From Blastomonas sp. AAP53 (GTDB taxonomy: Bacteria > Pseudomonadota > Alphaproteobacteria > Sphingomonadales > Sphingomonadaceae): a stretch of 64,000 nucleotides of DNA. How positions within the stretch are numbered: the first letter of the stretch is position 1; every line of letters starts with the position of its first letter. The notes under the pieces are model-generated. The model worked only from the letters and a program-made list of their open reading frames with translations. It was not told the origin of the DNA and did not search any database. The DNA is taken from contig NZ_ANFZ01000009.1 of assembly GCF_000331245.1 (NCBI RefSeq), forward strand, positions 248,001 through 312,000, written 5' to 3'. The position numbers were made by a program, and so were the translations under genes. This document shows positions 9,647-21,717 of the stretch, piece by piece.

Positions 9647-9874
9647 GCGGCAAGATTGCAGCGTTGGGATGCAGGTTTAACCTAATATCTTCAGCTTCTG
9701 GCATATAGGAAGAAAGCGTCATCGCGAGGGGATTGGGCGGCGTCCCTGGTCGGGGGCACGGATTTTGAAGGACCCGCGTGATCGTGCACGTGCAGCCCAA
9801 AGCCCTTGCCATGCCCGCTCCATCCGCCTAGAGGGCACCACCATTCCCTGAAATCCATTGGAAACGAGCCTCGC

Positions 9875-10438
9875 ATGAAGATCAGCGGTGTCGATATTCG
9901 CCCCGGCAACATTCTGGAACACGAAGGTGGCATCTGGAAAGTCGCCAAGATCCAGCATACCCAGCCCGGCAAGGGCGGTGCCTTCATGCAGGTCGAGATG
10001 AAAAATCTCGAGGATGGCCGCAAGACCAATATCCGCTATCGCAGCCAGGATACGGTCGAGAAGGTCCGGCTGGACACCAAGGATTTCCAGTTCCTGTTCG
10101 CAGATGGCGAGTCCTATGTGTTCATGGATCAGGAAAACTACGAGCAGATCACCATCGCGGCCAAGCTGTTGGGCGACGAAGCTGCCTTCCTGCAGGACGG
10201 CATGCAGGTGACGCTGGAAATGTATGACGAGCGCCCCATCTCGGTGCAGCTGCCTGACACGATCGAGGCGACCATCGTCGAGGCGGATGCCGTCGTGAAG
10301 GGGCAGACCGCCTCGTCCAGCTACAAGCCTGCCATTCTCGACAACGGCGTGCGCGTGATGGTGCCTCCGCACATCAGCAGCGGCACGCGCATCGTCGTCG
10401 ATGTCTATGCCAAGGAATATGTCCGCAAGGCGGATTGA
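9875..10438 (+). CDS. efp: Elongation factor P
   Basis: A 187-residue EF-P with the usual three beta-barrel domains; it rescues ribosomes stalled on polyproline. The start is the ATG at 9875 ([16 protein letters not shown]), preceded by GGAAACGAG. The domain I tip reads QPGKGGA, so the lysine that is beta-lysylated in E. coli is present near residue 34. The domain III signature near [20 protein letters not shown] is intact. It is 15 bases upstream of the inositol monophosphatase gene. Confidence 0.97.
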   Translation: MKISGVDIRPGNILEHEGGIWKVAKIQHTQPGKGGAFMQVEMKNLEDGRKTNIRYRSQDTVEKVRLDTKDFQFLFADGESYVFMDQENYEQITIAAKLLGDEAAFLQDGMQVTLEMYDERPISVQLPDTIEATIVEADAVVKGQTASSSYKPAILDNGVRVMVPPHISSGTRIVVDVYAKEYVRKAD

Positions 10439-10453
10439 TCGGACCCTATTGCC

Positions 10454-11272
10454 ATGCCTGCCATCTCAGCCATCATCCGTGTCATGGAAAGCGCCGCGCG
10501 CAAGGCCGGAGGCCGTTTGCGCCGCGACTTTGGCGAGGTGGAGCATCTCCAGGTCTCCAAGAAGGGCCCGGCGGACTTCGTTTCCAAGGCCGATCAGCGC
10601 GCCGAGCGCATCCTGTATGATGAGCTCTCCAAGGCGCGTCCGGGCTGGGGTTTCCTGCTCGAAGAGGGCGGCGACATTCCCGCCGAGGCCGGCAAGCCGC
10701 GCTTCATCATCGATCCGCTCGATGGCACCAGCAACTTCCTGCATGGCATTCCGCATTTCGCGATCTCGATTGCAGTGCAGGAGCCGACGCTGGACGGCAA
10801 GGGCTGGGGCGAGATCAGCGCAGGGCTGATCTATCAGCCGGTGACGGATGAGAGCTATTGGGCTGAAAAGTCTCGCGGAGCCTGGCTGCATGATCGCCGG
10901 TTGCGTGTATCGGGTCGTCGGAGCCTCAACGAAGCGTTGATCGCTACCGGCATCCCGTTCCTGGGCCATGGTGACATGGCCGAATGGACGCGCATCTTCG
11001 GCGCGATCGCGCCGGAAGTGGCCGGTATCCGCCGCTTTGGTGCTGCCTCGCTCGACATGGCGTGGCTGGCGGCAGGCAAGTTCGACGGTTTCTGGGAAAG
11101 CGGTCTGCAGCCCTGGGATGTTGCGGCAGGCATTTTGCTGGTGCGCGAGGCTGGCGGGTTCGTCACCGATTATCGCGGCGGCAGCCAGCCGATGGAGCGC
11201 CAGCAGGTGATCGCCGGCAATGACGCGTTGCACTCGCGCCTGCACAAGCTGCTGGTCGGTGCGCTGCGCTGA
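10454..11272 (+). CDS. suhB: Inositol-1-monophosphatase family protein (SuhB-like)
   Basis: A 272-residue Mg2+/Li+-sensitive phosphatase of the IMPase family. Metal-binding residues are visible as Glu70/Glu71 in LLEEGG, the motif DPLDGTSNFLHG (87-98) and WDVAAG near residue 216. Members hydrolyse inositol monophosphate and, as SuhB, also modulate rRNA antitermination; which role dominates here is unknown. The close spacing to efp (15 bases) suggests cotranscription. Confidence 0.93.
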   Translation: MPAISAIIRVMESAARKAGGRLRRDFGEVEHLQVSKKGPADFVSKADQRAERILYDELSKARPGWGFLLEEGGDIPAEAGKPRFIIDPLDGTSNFLHGIPHFAISIAVQEPTLDGKGWGEISAGLIYQPVTDESYWAEKSRGAWLHDRRLRVSGRRSLNEALIATGIPFLGHGDMAEWTRIFGAIAPEVAGIRRFGAASLDMAWLAAGKFDGFWESGLQPWDVAAGILLVREAGGFVTDYRGGSQPMERQQVIAGNDALHSRLHKLLVGALR

Positions 11273-11301
11273 GCCGCGCAACGCACCGGATCCTTTGAAG
11301 G

Positions 11302-11781
11302 CTATTCCGTCACGAAGCGCCGGTATTGCTGCATCTGGTCCAGCCAGACGCTCAGGTTTTCGTTGAAAACAGCCTGCGGCACGCCGCCCTTGTCGGTATC
11401 GACATCCATCACCAGCACCGGATCGTTCTCGTCGTCGCGATACGCGCGCACGAACCGCTTGGTAGCGTTCCATTCGTTGAGCTTCTCGAGCGGAAAATCC
11501 TTCTTATCGTTGAAGCCGAAATAGAACTGCACGGTGGCGCAATTGGTCTTGTCGTCATCGCAGTTCATCAGGGCCACCAGGAACGGCATGTCGTCATAGG
11601 CGCTGCGGATATAGGGGTTGCCTTCGCCCCGCTTCAGTTCGCTGGGCAGGCCGCGCGCCTGCAGCACGGCCGCTATGCTGTCCGGTATGGTGGCCGTGAC
11701 ATTCTGTGCATGTGCGGGCAGGATGTTCAATCCCGCCGTCAGCGCCATAATGCCGAACAGCGCCGATTTGATTGCTGACAT
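11302..11781 (-). CDS. YbjN domain-containing exported protein
   Basis: A 159-residue protein with a Sec signal peptide (residues 1-25, ending ILPAHA). The mature part reads SIAAVLQARGLPSELKRGEG followed by QFYFGFNDKKDFPLEKLNEWN and a conserved ending (NLSVWLDQMQQY), which is the YbjN (type III secretion chaperone-like) fold. Function in sphingomonads is unknown. It converges on suhB and is divergent from nuoA. Confidence 0.8.
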   Translation of the reverse strand: MSAIKSALFGIMALTAGLNILPAHAQNVTATIPDSIAAVLQARGLPSELKRGEGNPYIRSAYDDMPFLVALMNCDDDKTNCATVQFYFGFNDKKDFPLEKLNEWNATKRFVRAYRDDENDPVLVMDVDTDKGGVPQAVFNENLSVWLDQMQQYRRFVTE

Positions 11782-11937
11782 GATCGTGGTGTTCCTCTCC
11801 TTGGGCGACCGTGTGCCGCCTTGCCAATCGGATAGCTCGGTTGCCTAGGTCAAATTGTGCCCAAAAGCACAGATTTGCGCAACTTTTCGCGACTTTGAGA
11901 ATGCGTTGCATTGCCGCAAAAAAGGGGGCGTTGCGGC

Positions 11938-11966
11938 TTGCGATAGCCGGTTTGCTGGCCTAAAGA
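11938..11966 (+). promoter_or_regulatory. Candidate promoter of the nuo operon
   Basis: TTGCGA at 11938-11943 and TAAAGA at 11961-11966 are spaced by 17 bases, giving a start near 11973, about 29 bases before the nuoA ATG. Both hexamers are imperfect, so this is a candidate only. Confidence 0.4.
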
Positions 11967-12001
11967 CCGCTCCAAGCAACACGCACAAGCGGGATACGCA
12001 C

Positions 12002-12367
12002 ATGGCCGAATATCTGCCGATTTTGCTGTTCCTTGCGGTCGCTCTGCTTCTGTCGGTGGCATTTGTCTTCCTGCCGATAGGGGTGTCGCGGCTCACCGGA
12101 GCAGATAAACCGACCGTCGCCAAATTGAGCGAATATGAATGCGGCTTCCCCGCGTTCGAGGATTCGCGCAGCCAGTTTGACGTGCGGTTCTACCTTGTCG
12201 CCATCTTGTTCATCATCTTCGATCTCGAAGCGGCGTTCCTCTTCCCCTGGGCGGTGTCGCTGGAGCAGATCGGCTGGGCCGGTTGGGCCACGATGATGGT
12301 GTTCCTGTTCGAACTGATCATCGGTCTTGTCTACGCATGGAAAGTGGGAGCACTCGATTGGGAGTAG
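12002..12367 (+). CDS. nuoA: NADH-quinone oxidoreductase subunit A
   Basis: A 121-residue membrane subunit of respiratory complex I with three helices (about residues 5-27, 62-82 and 88-108). [20 protein letters not shown] is the conserved loop, holding the cysteine exposed in the active/deactive transition. The start is the ATG at 12002 with GCGGGA before it; the frame is open further upstream but carries no family sequence. First gene of the nuo operon. Confidence 0.97.
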   Translation: MAEYLPILLFLAVALLLSVAFVFLPIGVSRLTGADKPTVAKLSEYECGFPAFEDSRSQFDVRFYLVAILFIIFDLEAAFLFPWAVSLEQIGWAGWATMMVFLFELIIGLVYAWKVGALDWE

Positions 12368-12933
12368 GATCTAACCCTGCCGCAGGGCTGGCCACGTCGC
12401 CTGCCGGAGCGCTGGTGCCCGGTACCGGTACCCTGCCCGATGTCGGCTTTCTGAACGATATCAACGCCGAGGTTGCCGACAAGGGCTTCCTGGTCACCTC
12501 GACCGAAGAGCTGTTCCAGTGGGCGCGCACCGGTTCGTTGTGGTGGATGACTTTTGGCCTGGCCTGTTGCGCGGTGGAGATGATCCATGTCAGCATGCCG
12601 CGCTATGACATGGAGCGCTTTGGCGTCGCGCCGCGTGCATCGCCGCGTCAGTCGGACGTGATGATCGTCGCTGGCACGCTGTGCAACAAGATGGCCCCGG
12701 CTCTGCGCCGCGTCTACGACCAGATGTCCGAGCCGAAATATGTTATTTCGATGGGCAGCTGTGCCAATGGTGGCGGCTATTACCATTACAGCTACTCGGT
12801 GGTGCGCGGCTGCGACCGCATCGTTCCGGTGGACATTTACGTCCCCGGTTGCCCGCCGACCGCCGAGGCTCTGCTTTATGGTGTGATGCAATTGCAGCGC
12901 AAGATCCGCCGGGTGGGCACGATCGAACGTTGA
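12358..12933 (+). CDS. nuoB: NADH-quinone oxidoreductase subunit B
   Basis: The N2 iron-sulfur subunit of complex I. Counting from a TTG start at 12358, cysteines 70, 71, 135 and 165 ([27 protein letters not shown]) ligate the [4Fe-4S] cluster. The TTG overlaps the nuoA stop and has GGGAG seven bases upstream; the alternative ATG at 12337 would add seven residues lying inside nuoA. Length 191 aa. It is coupled translationally to nuoA. Confidence 0.96.
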   Translation: MGVGSNPAAGLATSPAGALVPGTGTLPDVGFLNDINAEVADKGFLVTSTEELFQWARTGSLWWMTFGLACCAVEMIHVSMPRYDMERFGVAPRASPRQSDVMIVAGTLCNKMAPALRRVYDQMSEPKYVISMGSCANGGGYYHYSYSVVRGCDRIVPVDIYVPGCPPTAEALLYGVMQLQRKIRRVGTIER

Positions 12934-12982
12934 CGTGAAGTGAAAAGGCCTGCTGTGGAGGCTGGCCGGTTGAGGGACGCAC

Positions 12983-13750
12983 ATGGGACATTCGGCACCA
13001 CGTTATGCCGTTCTTGATGGCCTGGGCGACGCTGTCGCCCTCACGCTGGGCGACCGGCTGCTGGCCACGCGGTTCGCGCAAGGCGAATATTGCTTCACCG
13101 TCCGCCGCGATGCCGTGGCTGAGGCGCTGGATCTTTTGCGCGACCGGCACGACTATCAGCAGCTGATGGAAATCGCAGGTGTTGACTATCCCGACCGCGC
13201 TGAGCGGTTCGAGGTCGTCTATTGTCTGCTGAGCCTGACCAGGAACCACCGCATCCGCGTGGCGTGCACCACCGACGAGGATACGCCGGTGCCCACCGTG
13301 ACCAATATCTGGCCGGTCGCAGGCTGGCTGGAGCGCGAAGTCTATGACATGTATGGCGTCATCTTCGCCGGCAATCCGGATCTTCGCCGCATTCTCACCG
13401 ACTACGGTTTCCGTGGTCATCCCTTCCGCAAGGACTTTCCGCTCACCGGCTACAGCGAGATGCGCTATTCCGAAGAGCAGGGCCGCGTGATCTACGAACC
13501 CGTCAAGCTGGCGCAGGACTTCCGCAACTTCGACTTCACCTCTCCATGGGAGGGGGCGGACTATGTGCTGCCGGGCGACGAAAAATCGCTGGGCGGTCCG
13601 CCGCACGCCGACATCCCGAAGACCACCGAAAAGCAGTCGGATACCGGCGCGGGCAAGGGTGCCAACAAGGAGGCGGCCAAGACCAGCCCCGAGGCGCCTG
13701 CTGAAAAGCCGGCCGACAAGAGCCCCGACAACAAGGAGGGCAAGCCATGA
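12983..13750 (+). CDS. nuoC: NADH-quinone oxidoreductase subunit C with low-complexity tail
   Basis: The 30-kDa peripheral-arm subunit of complex I. The conserved core includes [40 protein letters not shown] and [20 protein letters not shown] (the family signature), and ends near residue 195 after FDFTSPWEG. The remaining 55-60 residues are a Lys/Ala/Pro/Glu-rich tail ([17 protein letters not shown]) with no folded domain. NuoC and NuoD are separate genes, unlike the fused NuoCD of E. coli. The stop overlaps the nuoD ATG. Confidence 0.97.
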   Translation: MGHSAPRYAVLDGLGDAVALTLGDRLLATRFAQGEYCFTVRRDAVAEALDLLRDRHDYQQLMEIAGVDYPDRAERFEVVYCLLSLTRNHRIRVACTTDEDTPVPTVTNIWPVAGWLEREVYDMYGVIFAGNPDLRRILTDYGFRGHPFRKDFPLTGYSEMRYSEEQGRVIYEPVKLAQDFRNFDFTSPWEGADYVLPGDEKSLGGPPHADIPKTTEKQSDTGAGKGANKEAAKTSPEAPAEKPADKSPDNKEGKP

Positions 13751-14985
13751 CCGCCGAAGCCTTTCACGACGATCTGGGTGGCGTGCTGGTCGAACAGGAT
13801 TTGACCGCAGGCGATCTGGAGATCCAGAACTACACGATCAACTTCGGGCCCCAGCACCCCGCAGCACACGGCGTGCTGCGCATGGTCATGGAACTGGACG
13901 GTGAAATCGTCGAACGCATCGATTGCCATGTCGGCCTGCTACATCGCGGCACCGAAAAGCTGATCGAGTACAAGACGTACCTGCAGGCGCTGCCGTATTT
14001 CGACCGGCTCGATTACTGCTCGCCGCTGGCGATGGAATACAGCTATGTGCTGGCGATCGAGAAGCTGCTGAACCTCGAAGTTCCGCTGCGTGCGCAATAT
14101 CTGCGCGTGCTGTTTGCCGAACTGACCCGCATCTGCAACCACATGCTCAACCTTGGCGCGCACGTGATGGATGTCGGTGCGATGACGCCCAATCTGTGGC
14201 TGTTCGAAATCCGCGAGGATTGCCTCAACTTCTTCGAACGCGCCTCGGGTGCGCGCATGCACAGTGCCTGGTTCCGCCCCGGCGGCGTGCATCAGGATGT
14301 GCCGCTCAAGCTGCTCACCGATCTGGCCGACTGGCTCGACACGTTCCCGAAGCTGTTCGAGGACGCGATGAGCCTGGTCGTCGACAACCGCATCTTCAAG
14401 CAGCGCAATGTCGATATCGCCATCGTGTCGAAGGACGACGCGGTGCGCTGGGGCTTTTCCGGTCCGATGATTCGCGGCAGCGGCATTCCGTGGGACCTGC
14501 GCAAGTCGCAGCCTTATGATGTCTATGACCGGATGGAATTCGATGTTCCTGTCGGCACGCGCGGCGACTGCTACGATCGTTTCATGGTCCGCGTCGAGGA
14601 AGTCCGCCAGTCCGCGCGTATCATGCGCCAGTGCCTGAACGAGATGCCCGAAGGCCCGATCGCGTCTGCTGATCGCAAGGTCGTGCCGCCGAAGCGCGCC
14701 GAGATGAAGCAGTCGATGGAAGCCCTGATCCATCACTTCAAGCTCTACACCGAGGGCTTCCATGTCCCGGCGGGCGAAGTCTATGTCGCGACCGAAAGCC
14801 CCAAGGGCGAATTCGGCGTGTATCTGGTCGCCGATGGCACCAACAAGCCGTACCGCTGCAAGATCCGCCCGACCGCGTTCTCGCACCTTCAGGCGATGGA
14901 CTTCATGTCGCGTGGCCACATGCTCTCTGACGCGACCGCCATTCTGGGTGCGATCGACGTGGTGTTCGGGGAGTGCGACCGGTGA
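13747..14985 (+). CDS. nuoD: NADH-quinone oxidoreductase subunit D
   Basis: The 49-kDa quinone-site subunit of complex I, 412 aa. [20 protein letters not shown] (near 35-54) and [14 protein letters not shown] are the conserved quinone-pocket stretches, and the C-terminus [20 protein letters not shown] matches the family, ending DVVFGECDR. It overlaps nuoC by 4 bases (ATGA) and the next gene by 4 bases (GTGA). Confidence 0.98.
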   Translation: MTAEAFHDDLGGVLVEQDLTAGDLEIQNYTINFGPQHPAAHGVLRMVMELDGEIVERIDCHVGLLHRGTEKLIEYKTYLQALPYFDRLDYCSPLAMEYSYVLAIEKLLNLEVPLRAQYLRVLFAELTRICNHMLNLGAHVMDVGAMTPNLWLFEIREDCLNFFERASGARMHSAWFRPGGVHQDVPLKLLTDLADWLDTFPKLFEDAMSLVVDNRIFKQRNVDIAIVSKDDAVRWGFSGPMIRGSGIPWDLRKSQPYDVYDRMEFDVPVGTRGDCYDRFMVRVEEVRQSARIMRQCLNEMPEGPIASADRKVVPPKRAEMKQSMEALIHHFKLYTEGFHVPAGEVYVATESPKGEFGVYLVADGTNKPYRCKIRPTAFSHLQAMDFMSRGHMLSDATAILGAIDVVFGECDR

Positions 14986-15317
14986 GCGTCAAACTGGCCG
15001 TCGCAGAGGCGATGATCGCACATTACAATGCTCAGGATGCCGACTCCTATGTCGCGCTGATGACCGACGATGCCTGCGAAGCGGGCTATCGCGGTGCCGT
15101 GCTGCGCGAAGGCAAGGAAGGGGTGCGTTCGGGGCTCAAGGCGATGTTCGCCGAGTTTCCACAGAACCGCGCCGACATCCTGTCCAGCTATGTCCTGGGC
15201 GAGACCGTCGTGCTGCATGAAAAAGTCTCGCGCTCTGCCGAGAGCGAGCCTTTCGAAGTCATGTCGATTTACAGTTTTGAAGGCGACAAGGTGTCGCGCG
15301 TGGAGTTTGTCCGCTGA
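14982..15317 (+). CDS. NTF2-like (SnoaL-type) protein inside the nuo operon
   Basis: A 111-residue soluble protein starting at a GTG (14982-14984) that overlaps the nuoD TGA; its own TGA overlaps the nuoE ATG. The pattern [26 protein letters not shown], then an acidic/basic middle and [19 protein letters not shown], is the NTF2-like cone fold used by ketosteroid isomerase and SnoaL. It is not a complex I subunit in any standard list. The double overlap implies it is made in step with NuoD and NuoE; an assembly or detoxification role would be speculation. Confidence 0.85.
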   Translation: MSVKLAVAEAMIAHYNAQDADSYVALMTDDACEAGYRGAVLREGKEGVRSGLKAMFAEFPQNRADILSSYVLGETVVLHEKVSRSAESEPFEVMSIYSFEGDKVSRVEFVR

Positions 15318-15985
15318 TGGCTGACGCAGCCCATATCCCCGATGAAGCCGAAACCCGCGCCCGCTGGGGTGGTTTTGTATTCACCGATGAAAACCTCGCC
15401 AAGGCGAAAACCGTCATCGCGCGCTATCCCGAAGGGCGCCAGCGCAGCGCGGTGATGCCGTTGCTCGATCTGGCACAGCGTCAGGTCGGCGCGGAAACGC
15501 AGACGCAAGGCTGGCTGCCGGTTCCAGTGATCGAATATATCGCTGCGATGCTCGATATGCCGTATATCCGCGCCTATGAGGTCGCGAGCTTCTACACGAT
15601 GTACAATCTCGCGCCGGTTGGTCGCTTCCATGTTCAGGTCTGCGGCACGACGCCGTGCCTGCTGCGCGGCAGCGATGACGTGATGGCGGCATGCGCCAAC
15701 AAGGGGCTGGTCAAGGGCAAGACCACGCCCGACGGCCTGTTCACGCTGACCGAGGTCGAGTGCATGGGCAATTGCTCGAACGCACCGATGGTCCAGATCA
15801 ACGACGATAACTTCGAAGACCTGGATTACGACAGCACCACACGGATTCTGGAAGCCCTGGCGGCGGGTGAAAGCCCCAAAGCTGGTACGCAGATCGTGGG
15901 CCGCCACACCAGCGAGCCCGAGGGCGGGCCGACCACGCTCAACGCCATGGTCGATGCCAACCACGATTATCGCGGGGATTGGTGA
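15317..15985 (+). CDS. nuoE: NADH-quinone oxidoreductase subunit E
   Basis: The 24-kDa N-module subunit of complex I, 222 aa. The thioredoxin-like domain carries the [2Fe-2S] ligands in VQVCGTTPCLLRG and VECMGNCSNAPMVQIN. A C-terminal extension after LEALAAGESPKAG ends in NHDYRGDW, usual for alphaproteobacterial NuoE. The ATG overlaps the stop of the NTF2-like gene and its TGA overlaps the ATG of the next small gene. Confidence 0.97.
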   Translation: MADAAHIPDEAETRARWGGFVFTDENLAKAKTVIARYPEGRQRSAVMPLLDLAQRQVGAETQTQGWLPVPVIEYIAAMLDMPYIRAYEVASFYTMYNLAPVGRFHVQVCGTTPCLLRGSDDVMAACANKGLVKGKTTPDGLFTLTEVECMGNCSNAPMVQINDDNFEDLDYDSTTRILEALAAGESPKAGTQIVGRHTSEPEGGPTTLNAMVDANHDYRGDW

Positions 15986-16151
15986 TGAATGAGCCGATGC
16001 GCAAAGGGGTGCCCGTTATCGGCATCATTTTCCTGGCGCTGGCGGTGTTCAAGTTTGTGAATGGGGATGGCTGGGTTGTCTGGGCCATCCTCGGCTTTTT
16101 GTTCGGTGGTTTCGGTATTTTCAGCCGGGATCGATCGGGAGGTACCAAGTC

Positions 16152-16155
<4 letters not shown>
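15985..16155 (+). CDS. 56-aa two-helix membrane protein between nuoE and nuoF
   Basis: An open frame of 56 codons starting [16 protein letters not shown] and ending [11 protein letters not shown]. Two hydrophobic helices (about residues 9-23 and 29-46) join through FVNGDGW. Its ATG overlaps the nuoE TGA (ATGA) and its TGA overlaps the nuoF GTG (GTGA). A strong ribosome-binding site GGGAGG at 16137-16142 inside this gene serves nuoF. The exact stop-start coupling on both sides argues it is translated. No family is recognised. Confidence 0.75.
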
Positions 16156-17450
<1,295 letters not shown>

Positions 17451-17452
17451 TT

Positions 17453-19471
17453 ATGCCTAAGCTTACCGTAGACGGGATCGAGGTCGAAGTCCCCCAGGGC
17501 GCAACCGTGCTGCAGGCCTGCGAGGCTGCTGGCAAGGAGATACCGCGTTTTTGCTATCATGAGCGGCTGAGCATCGCCGGCAACTGCCGAATGTGCCTGG
17601 TCGAGGTGAAGCCCGGACCGCCCAAGCCCCAGGCGAGCTGCGCTTTGCCCGCGATGGATAACCAGGAAGTCCGCACCAACAGCGATATGGTGAAGAAGGC
17701 GCGCGAAGGCGTCATGGAATTCCTGCTGATCAACCACCCGCTTGATTGCCCGATCTGCGATCAGGGCGGCGAGTGCGATCTGCAGGACCAATCGGTTGCC
17801 TATGGTCGTGGCGGTTCGCGCTATGACGAGAACAAGCGCGCGGTGACCGAGAAGTACATGGGACCCATCATCAAGACGGTGATGACCCGGTGCATCCATT
17901 GCACCCGCTGCGTGCGCTTTGCCGAGGAAGTGGCCGGAACCGAGCAGATCGGTGCGGTCGGTCGCGGCGAAAACATGCAGATCACCAGCTATCTCGAAAA
18001 GGCGGTATCTTCCGAGCTTTCGGGCAATGTCATCGATCTGTGCCCGGTCGGCGCGCTGACCTCGCGGCCTTACGCCTATGAGGCGCGGCCGTGGGAGCTG
18101 AAGAAGACACTGGGCATCGATGTGATGGACGCGGTCGGCACCAACATCCGCTTCGACAGCCGGGGCAGGGAAGTGCTGCGCGTGCTGCCGCGCGTCAATG
18201 ACGACGTCAACGAGGAGTGGGCGCACGACAAGACCCGCTATGCGGTCGATGGCCTGATGCGCCGTCGTCTCGACAAGCCTTTTGTCCGCCGCGACGGCAA
18301 GCTGGTCCCGGCCAGCTGGGCGGAGGCCTTCCAGGCGATTGCGGACGTCAACGCCGGGTCGAGCGTCGCAGCGGTTGCAGGCGATCTGCTCGATTGCGAA
18401 ACGATGTTTGCCGCGCGCGAACTGCTCGGCCTGATGGGCTCGAAGCTGATCGAGGGCCGTCAGACCGGCCTCAAGTACGACGTATCCAGCTTCGCTGCGG
18501 TCAACTTCAACTCGACGCTCAACGGCATCGAGACCGCCGACGCGATCCTGCTGGTCGGCACCAACCCGCGCTGGGAAGCGCCTTTGGTCAACACCCGCAT
18601 CCGCAAGGCGATCAAACATGGCGCCAAGGTCTATGCGATCGGCGAACAGATCGATCTGACCTACAAGGTCGAGTGGCTGGGCAACGACATGGGTCTGCTC
18701 GCCAAGCTGCCCGACGCCGTGGCCGAGGTGCTCAAGGGTGCCAAGCGGCCCGCGCTCATCATGGGCGGCGGCGCGCTGGCGGTCGAAGGTGCGCATGGCG
18801 CAGCTCTGGCGCTGGCCGAGACCTTCAACATGGTCCGCGATACTGAGGACGGTGCCTGGAACGGCTTCAATGTGTTGCACATGGCGGCATCGCGCATGGG
18901 CGGTCTGATGCTCGGCTGGGCGCAGCCGGGCGGCATCGCCGATCTGGTCGCCGCCAAGCCGAAGCTGCTGTTCGCGCTGGGTGCCGACGAGGTGGATTTC
19001 AGCCAATTCGATGCCAGCTGCAAGGTGTTCATCGGTCATCATGGCGACAAGGGCGCAGCAGCGGCGGATGTGATCCTGCCCGCAGCAGCCTATCCCGAAA
19101 AGAACGGCACCTATGTTAATGTCGAGGGCCGGGTGCAGATGAGCGACAAGGCCGTGTTCGCGCCGGGCGATGCCCGCGAGGACTGGTCGATCTTGCGCGC
19201 GCTGTCTGAAGTGCTGGGCCACAAGCTGCCGTTCGACAGCTTTGTAGAATGCCGCGCGGCGATGATCGCTGCGGTTCCGGCGCTGGGAGTCGAAGGGCTG
19301 GCATCGTTCGATTGGGCACCGCCCAAGCTGGCGGCGAATGCAAGCGGTCCGGTCGGCTATCCGATCAAGGACTTCTATCTGACCAACGCCATCGCCCGCG
19401 CCTCTGCGACGATGCAGCGCTGCTCGGCTGAACTGCTGCACGGCGAAGAAATTCTGGAGGCAGCAGAATGA
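17453..19471 (+). CDS. nuoG: NADH-quinone oxidoreductase subunit G
   Basis: The 75-kDa iron-sulfur subunit of complex I, 672 aa, the short form typical of Alphaproteobacteria. Cys34, 45, 48 and 63 bind [2Fe-2S] N1b; [17 protein letters not shown] supplies the His/Cys-ligated N5; and [18 protein letters not shown] with the later [16 protein letters not shown] bind N4. The molybdopterin-like C-terminal domain is present but cofactor-less. The extra N7 motif of enterobacterial NuoG is not seen. It overlaps nuoH by 4 bases. Confidence 0.98.
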   Translation: MPKLTVDGIEVEVPQGATVLQACEAAGKEIPRFCYHERLSIAGNCRMCLVEVKPGPPKPQASCALPAMDNQEVRTNSDMVKKAREGVMEFLLINHPLDCPICDQGGECDLQDQSVAYGRGGSRYDENKRAVTEKYMGPIIKTVMTRCIHCTRCVRFAEEVAGTEQIGAVGRGENMQITSYLEKAVSSELSGNVIDLCPVGALTSRPYAYEARPWELKKTLGIDVMDAVGTNIRFDSRGREVLRVLPRVNDDVNEEWAHDKTRYAVDGLMRRRLDKPFVRRDGKLVPASWAEAFQAIADVNAGSSVAAVAGDLLDCETMFAARELLGLMGSKLIEGRQTGLKYDVSSFAAVNFNSTLNGIETADAILLVGTNPRWEAPLVNTRIRKAIKHGAKVYAIGEQIDLTYKVEWLGNDMGLLAKLPDAVAEVLKGAKRPALIMGGGALAVEGAHGAALALAETFNMVRDTEDGAWNGFNVLHMAASRMGGLMLGWAQPGGIADLVAAKPKLLFALGADEVDFSQFDASCKVFIGHHGDKGAAAADVILPAAAYPEKNGTYVNVEGRVQMSDKAVFAPGDAREDWSILRALSEVLGHKLPFDSFVECRAAMIAAVPALGVEGLASFDWAPPKLAANASGPVGYPIKDFYLTNAIARASATMQRCSAELLHGEEILEAAE

Positions 19472-20511
19472 CCGAGTTTTTCCAATCCACGCTCGGCATG
19501 GGCTGGGGCTGGTTCGTCGCCAACCTCATCCTGATCCTGCTGATCGCGCTGCCGGTGATGCTGTCGGTGGCGATCGTGATCTATTTCGACCGCAAGATCT
19601 GGGCCGCCATGGCGCTGCGCCGTGGCCCCAACGTGGTTGGACCGTTCGGCATCCTGCAGAGCTTTGCCGATGCGGCTAAGGTGTTCCTGCAGGAAACGAT
19701 CATTCCTTCGGGCGCCAACAAGGGCCTGTTCCTGCTTGCGCCGATCATCACCTTCACCGTGGCGCTGCTGTCGTGGGCGGTGATCCCGTTCGATCAGGAC
19801 ATGGTCCTGGCAGACATCAACGTCGGCCTTCTCTACATCCTCGCGATCAGCTCGCTCGGCGTGTACGGCGTGGTTATCGCCGGTTGGGCGTCGAACTCGA
19901 AATACCCGTTCTTCTCGGCTCTGCGCGCAGCTGCCCAGATGATCTCGTACGAAGTTTCGATCGGCTTCATCATCGTCACCGTGGTGCTGTGGACCGGCAG
20001 CTTCAACATGAACGACATCGTCGAGGCGCAGCGCGGTCATGGCCTGGGTTTCGTCAACTGGTACGGCTTCAACCTGCTGCTGTTCCCGATGGCGGTGATG
20101 TTCCTGATCTCGTCGCTGGCGGAAACCGCGCGCGCGCCGTTCGACCTGACCGAGGCTGAAAGCGAGCTGGTTGCGGGCTATCAGACCGAATATTCGTCAA
20201 TGGCCTTCGCGCTGTTCTGGCTGGGTGAATATGCCAACGTGCTGCTGATGTGCACGCTCAACGCGGTGCTGTTCTGGGGTGGCTGGCTGCCGCCGGTCGA
20301 TTGGGCGCCGCTGTATGCGATCCCCGGCATCTTCTGGCTGATCCTCAAGATCTCGGCGTTCTTCTTCATTTTCAGCTGGGTCAAGGCAACGGTCCCCCGT
20401 TACCGCTATGACCAGCTGATGCGGCTCGGCTGGAAGGTCTTCCTGCCCATCTCGCTCCTGTGGATTTTCCTGGTGTCGGGATACCTGATGCTCACCAGAT
20501 ACGGGGTCTGA
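19468..20511 (+). CDS. nuoH: NADH-quinone oxidoreductase subunit H
   Basis: The 347-residue membrane subunit at the junction of the two arms of complex I, lining the quinone tunnel. About eight helices are visible. Conserved stretches are [54 protein letters not shown] and [16 protein letters not shown]. The ATG overlaps the nuoG stop (ATGA), and nuoI starts 4 bases after its end. Confidence 0.98.
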   Translation: MTEFFQSTLGMGWGWFVANLILILLIALPVMLSVAIVIYFDRKIWAAMALRRGPNVVGPFGILQSFADAAKVFLQETIIPSGANKGLFLLAPIITFTVALLSWAVIPFDQDMVLADINVGLLYILAISSLGVYGVVIAGWASNSKYPFFSALRAAAQMISYEVSIGFIIVTVVLWTGSFNMNDIVEAQRGHGLGFVNWYGFNLLLFPMAVMFLISSLAETARAPFDLTEAESELVAGYQTEYSSMAFALFWLGEYANVLLMCTLNAVLFWGGWLPPVDWAPLYAIPGIFWLILKISAFFFIFSWVKATVPRYRYDQLMRLGWKVFLPISLLWIFLVSGYLMLTRYGV

Positions 20512-20515
20512 AGTC

Positions 20516-20995
20516 ATGTTGCAGACGATCAAGGCGTTCACGCTCTATGAGTTCGTGAAGGCACACGCGCTGACCTTGAAGTATTTCTTCAAGCCCAAGG
20601 CGACGATCAACTATCCGTTCGAAAAGAACCCGCTTTCGCCTCGGTTCCGTGGCGAGCATGCTCTGCGACGCTATCCCAATGGGGAAGAGCGCTGCATCGC
20701 ATGCAAGCTGTGCGAGGCCGTGTGCCCGGCACAGGCGATCACCATTGAGGCCGAACCGCGCGACGACGGCAGCCGCCGTACGACGCGCTACGACATCGAC
20801 ATGACCAAGTGCATCTATTGCGGTTTCTGTCAGGAAGCCTGCCCGGTTGACGCGATCGTCGAAGGGCCGAACTTCGAATATGCGACGGAAACCCGCGAGG
20901 AACTGATCTACGACAAGGGCAAGCTGCTAGAGAATGGCGACAAATGGGAACGCGCCATTGCCGCCAACCTTGAAGCCGATGCCCCTTATCGTTAA
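20516..20995 (+). CDS. nuoI: NADH-quinone oxidoreductase subunit I
   Basis: The 23-kDa ferredoxin-like subunit carrying clusters N6a and N6b, 159 aa. Two [4Fe-4S] motifs are seen: [12 protein letters not shown] (Cys60, 63, 66, 70) and [12 protein letters not shown] (Cys99, 102, 105, 109). The amphipathic N-terminus and [19 protein letters not shown] are conserved. A gap of 107 bases to nuoJ is the largest inside the operon and contains nothing recognisable. Confidence 0.98.
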   Translation: MLQTIKAFTLYEFVKAHALTLKYFFKPKATINYPFEKNPLSPRFRGEHALRRYPNGEERCIACKLCEAVCPAQAITIEAEPRDDGSRRTTRYDIDMTKCIYCGFCQEACPVDAIVEGPNFEYATETREELIYDKGKLLENGDKWERAIAANLEADAPYR

Positions 20996-21102
20996 GGCGC
21001 ACTCGAATTCGATTCACGCATGGCTTTTGACCCGCTGGGAGAGGCGGGGCGAGGGCCGGACACCAGACCTGCTCGATTGGGCGCATCGGGGGCTGTAAAG
21101 CT

Positions 21103-21717
21103 TTGATCCAGATATTTGCCTTTTACCTGTTTGCATCGGTGGTGATAGCCAGCGGTGCGTTCACGATCCTGGCTCGCAACCCGGTGCACTCGGTGCTCTG
21201 GCTCATTCTCGCGTTCTTCAACGCGGCGGGGCTCATGGTGCTGATCGGTGCCGAGTTCATCGCGATGCTGCTGGTCATCGTGTATGTCGGCGCGGTCGCG
21301 GTGCTGTTCCTGTTCGTCGTGATGATGCTCGACATCGATTTTGCCGAGCTGCGCGGCGGCTTCATGAAGAACCTACCGCTGGGCCTCGCGCTCGCCGCAG
21401 TGTTCCTTGCCGAGCTGATCTTCGGCATCGGTGCGTATCAGGCCGGCAACATTGCGCTGGGCGAGCATGCGCTGAACCCCGCGCGGATGGGCGCCAGCAA
21501 CATCCAGGCAGTGGGTGAGCTGCTCTACACGCGTTATATCTTCCTGTTCGAAAGCGCCGGGCTGGTGCTGCTGGTGGCCATGGTCGGTGCGATCGTGCTG
21601 ACACACCGCAAGCGCGTCGGCGTTCGTCCGCAGAACATCGCTTCGCAGGTGCGTCGTCGTCCCGAGGACGCGACACGCAACACGCAGCCCGTCGTCGGTG
21701 AAGGGGTCGACCTGTGA
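21103..21717 (+). CDS. nuoJ: NADH-quinone oxidoreductase subunit J
   Basis: A 204-residue membrane subunit of complex I with five helices in the first 170 residues and a basic, Arg-rich C-terminal tail. [20 protein letters not shown] and [20 protein letters not shown] are family stretches, the latter holding the pi-bulge helix. The start is a TTG at 21103 ([13 protein letters not shown] follows); no ATG or GTG exists upstream in frame, and the ribosome-binding site is weak. The stop overlaps the nuoK GTG. Confidence 0.95.
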   Translation: MIQIFAFYLFASVVIASGAFTILARNPVHSVLWLILAFFNAAGLMVLIGAEFIAMLLVIVYVGAVAVLFLFVVMMLDIDFAELRGGFMKNLPLGLALAAVFLAELIFGIGAYQAGNIALGEHALNPARMGASNIQAVGELLYTRYIFLFESAGLVLLVAMVGAIVLTHRKRVGVRPQNIASQVRRRPEDATRNTQPVVGEGVDL

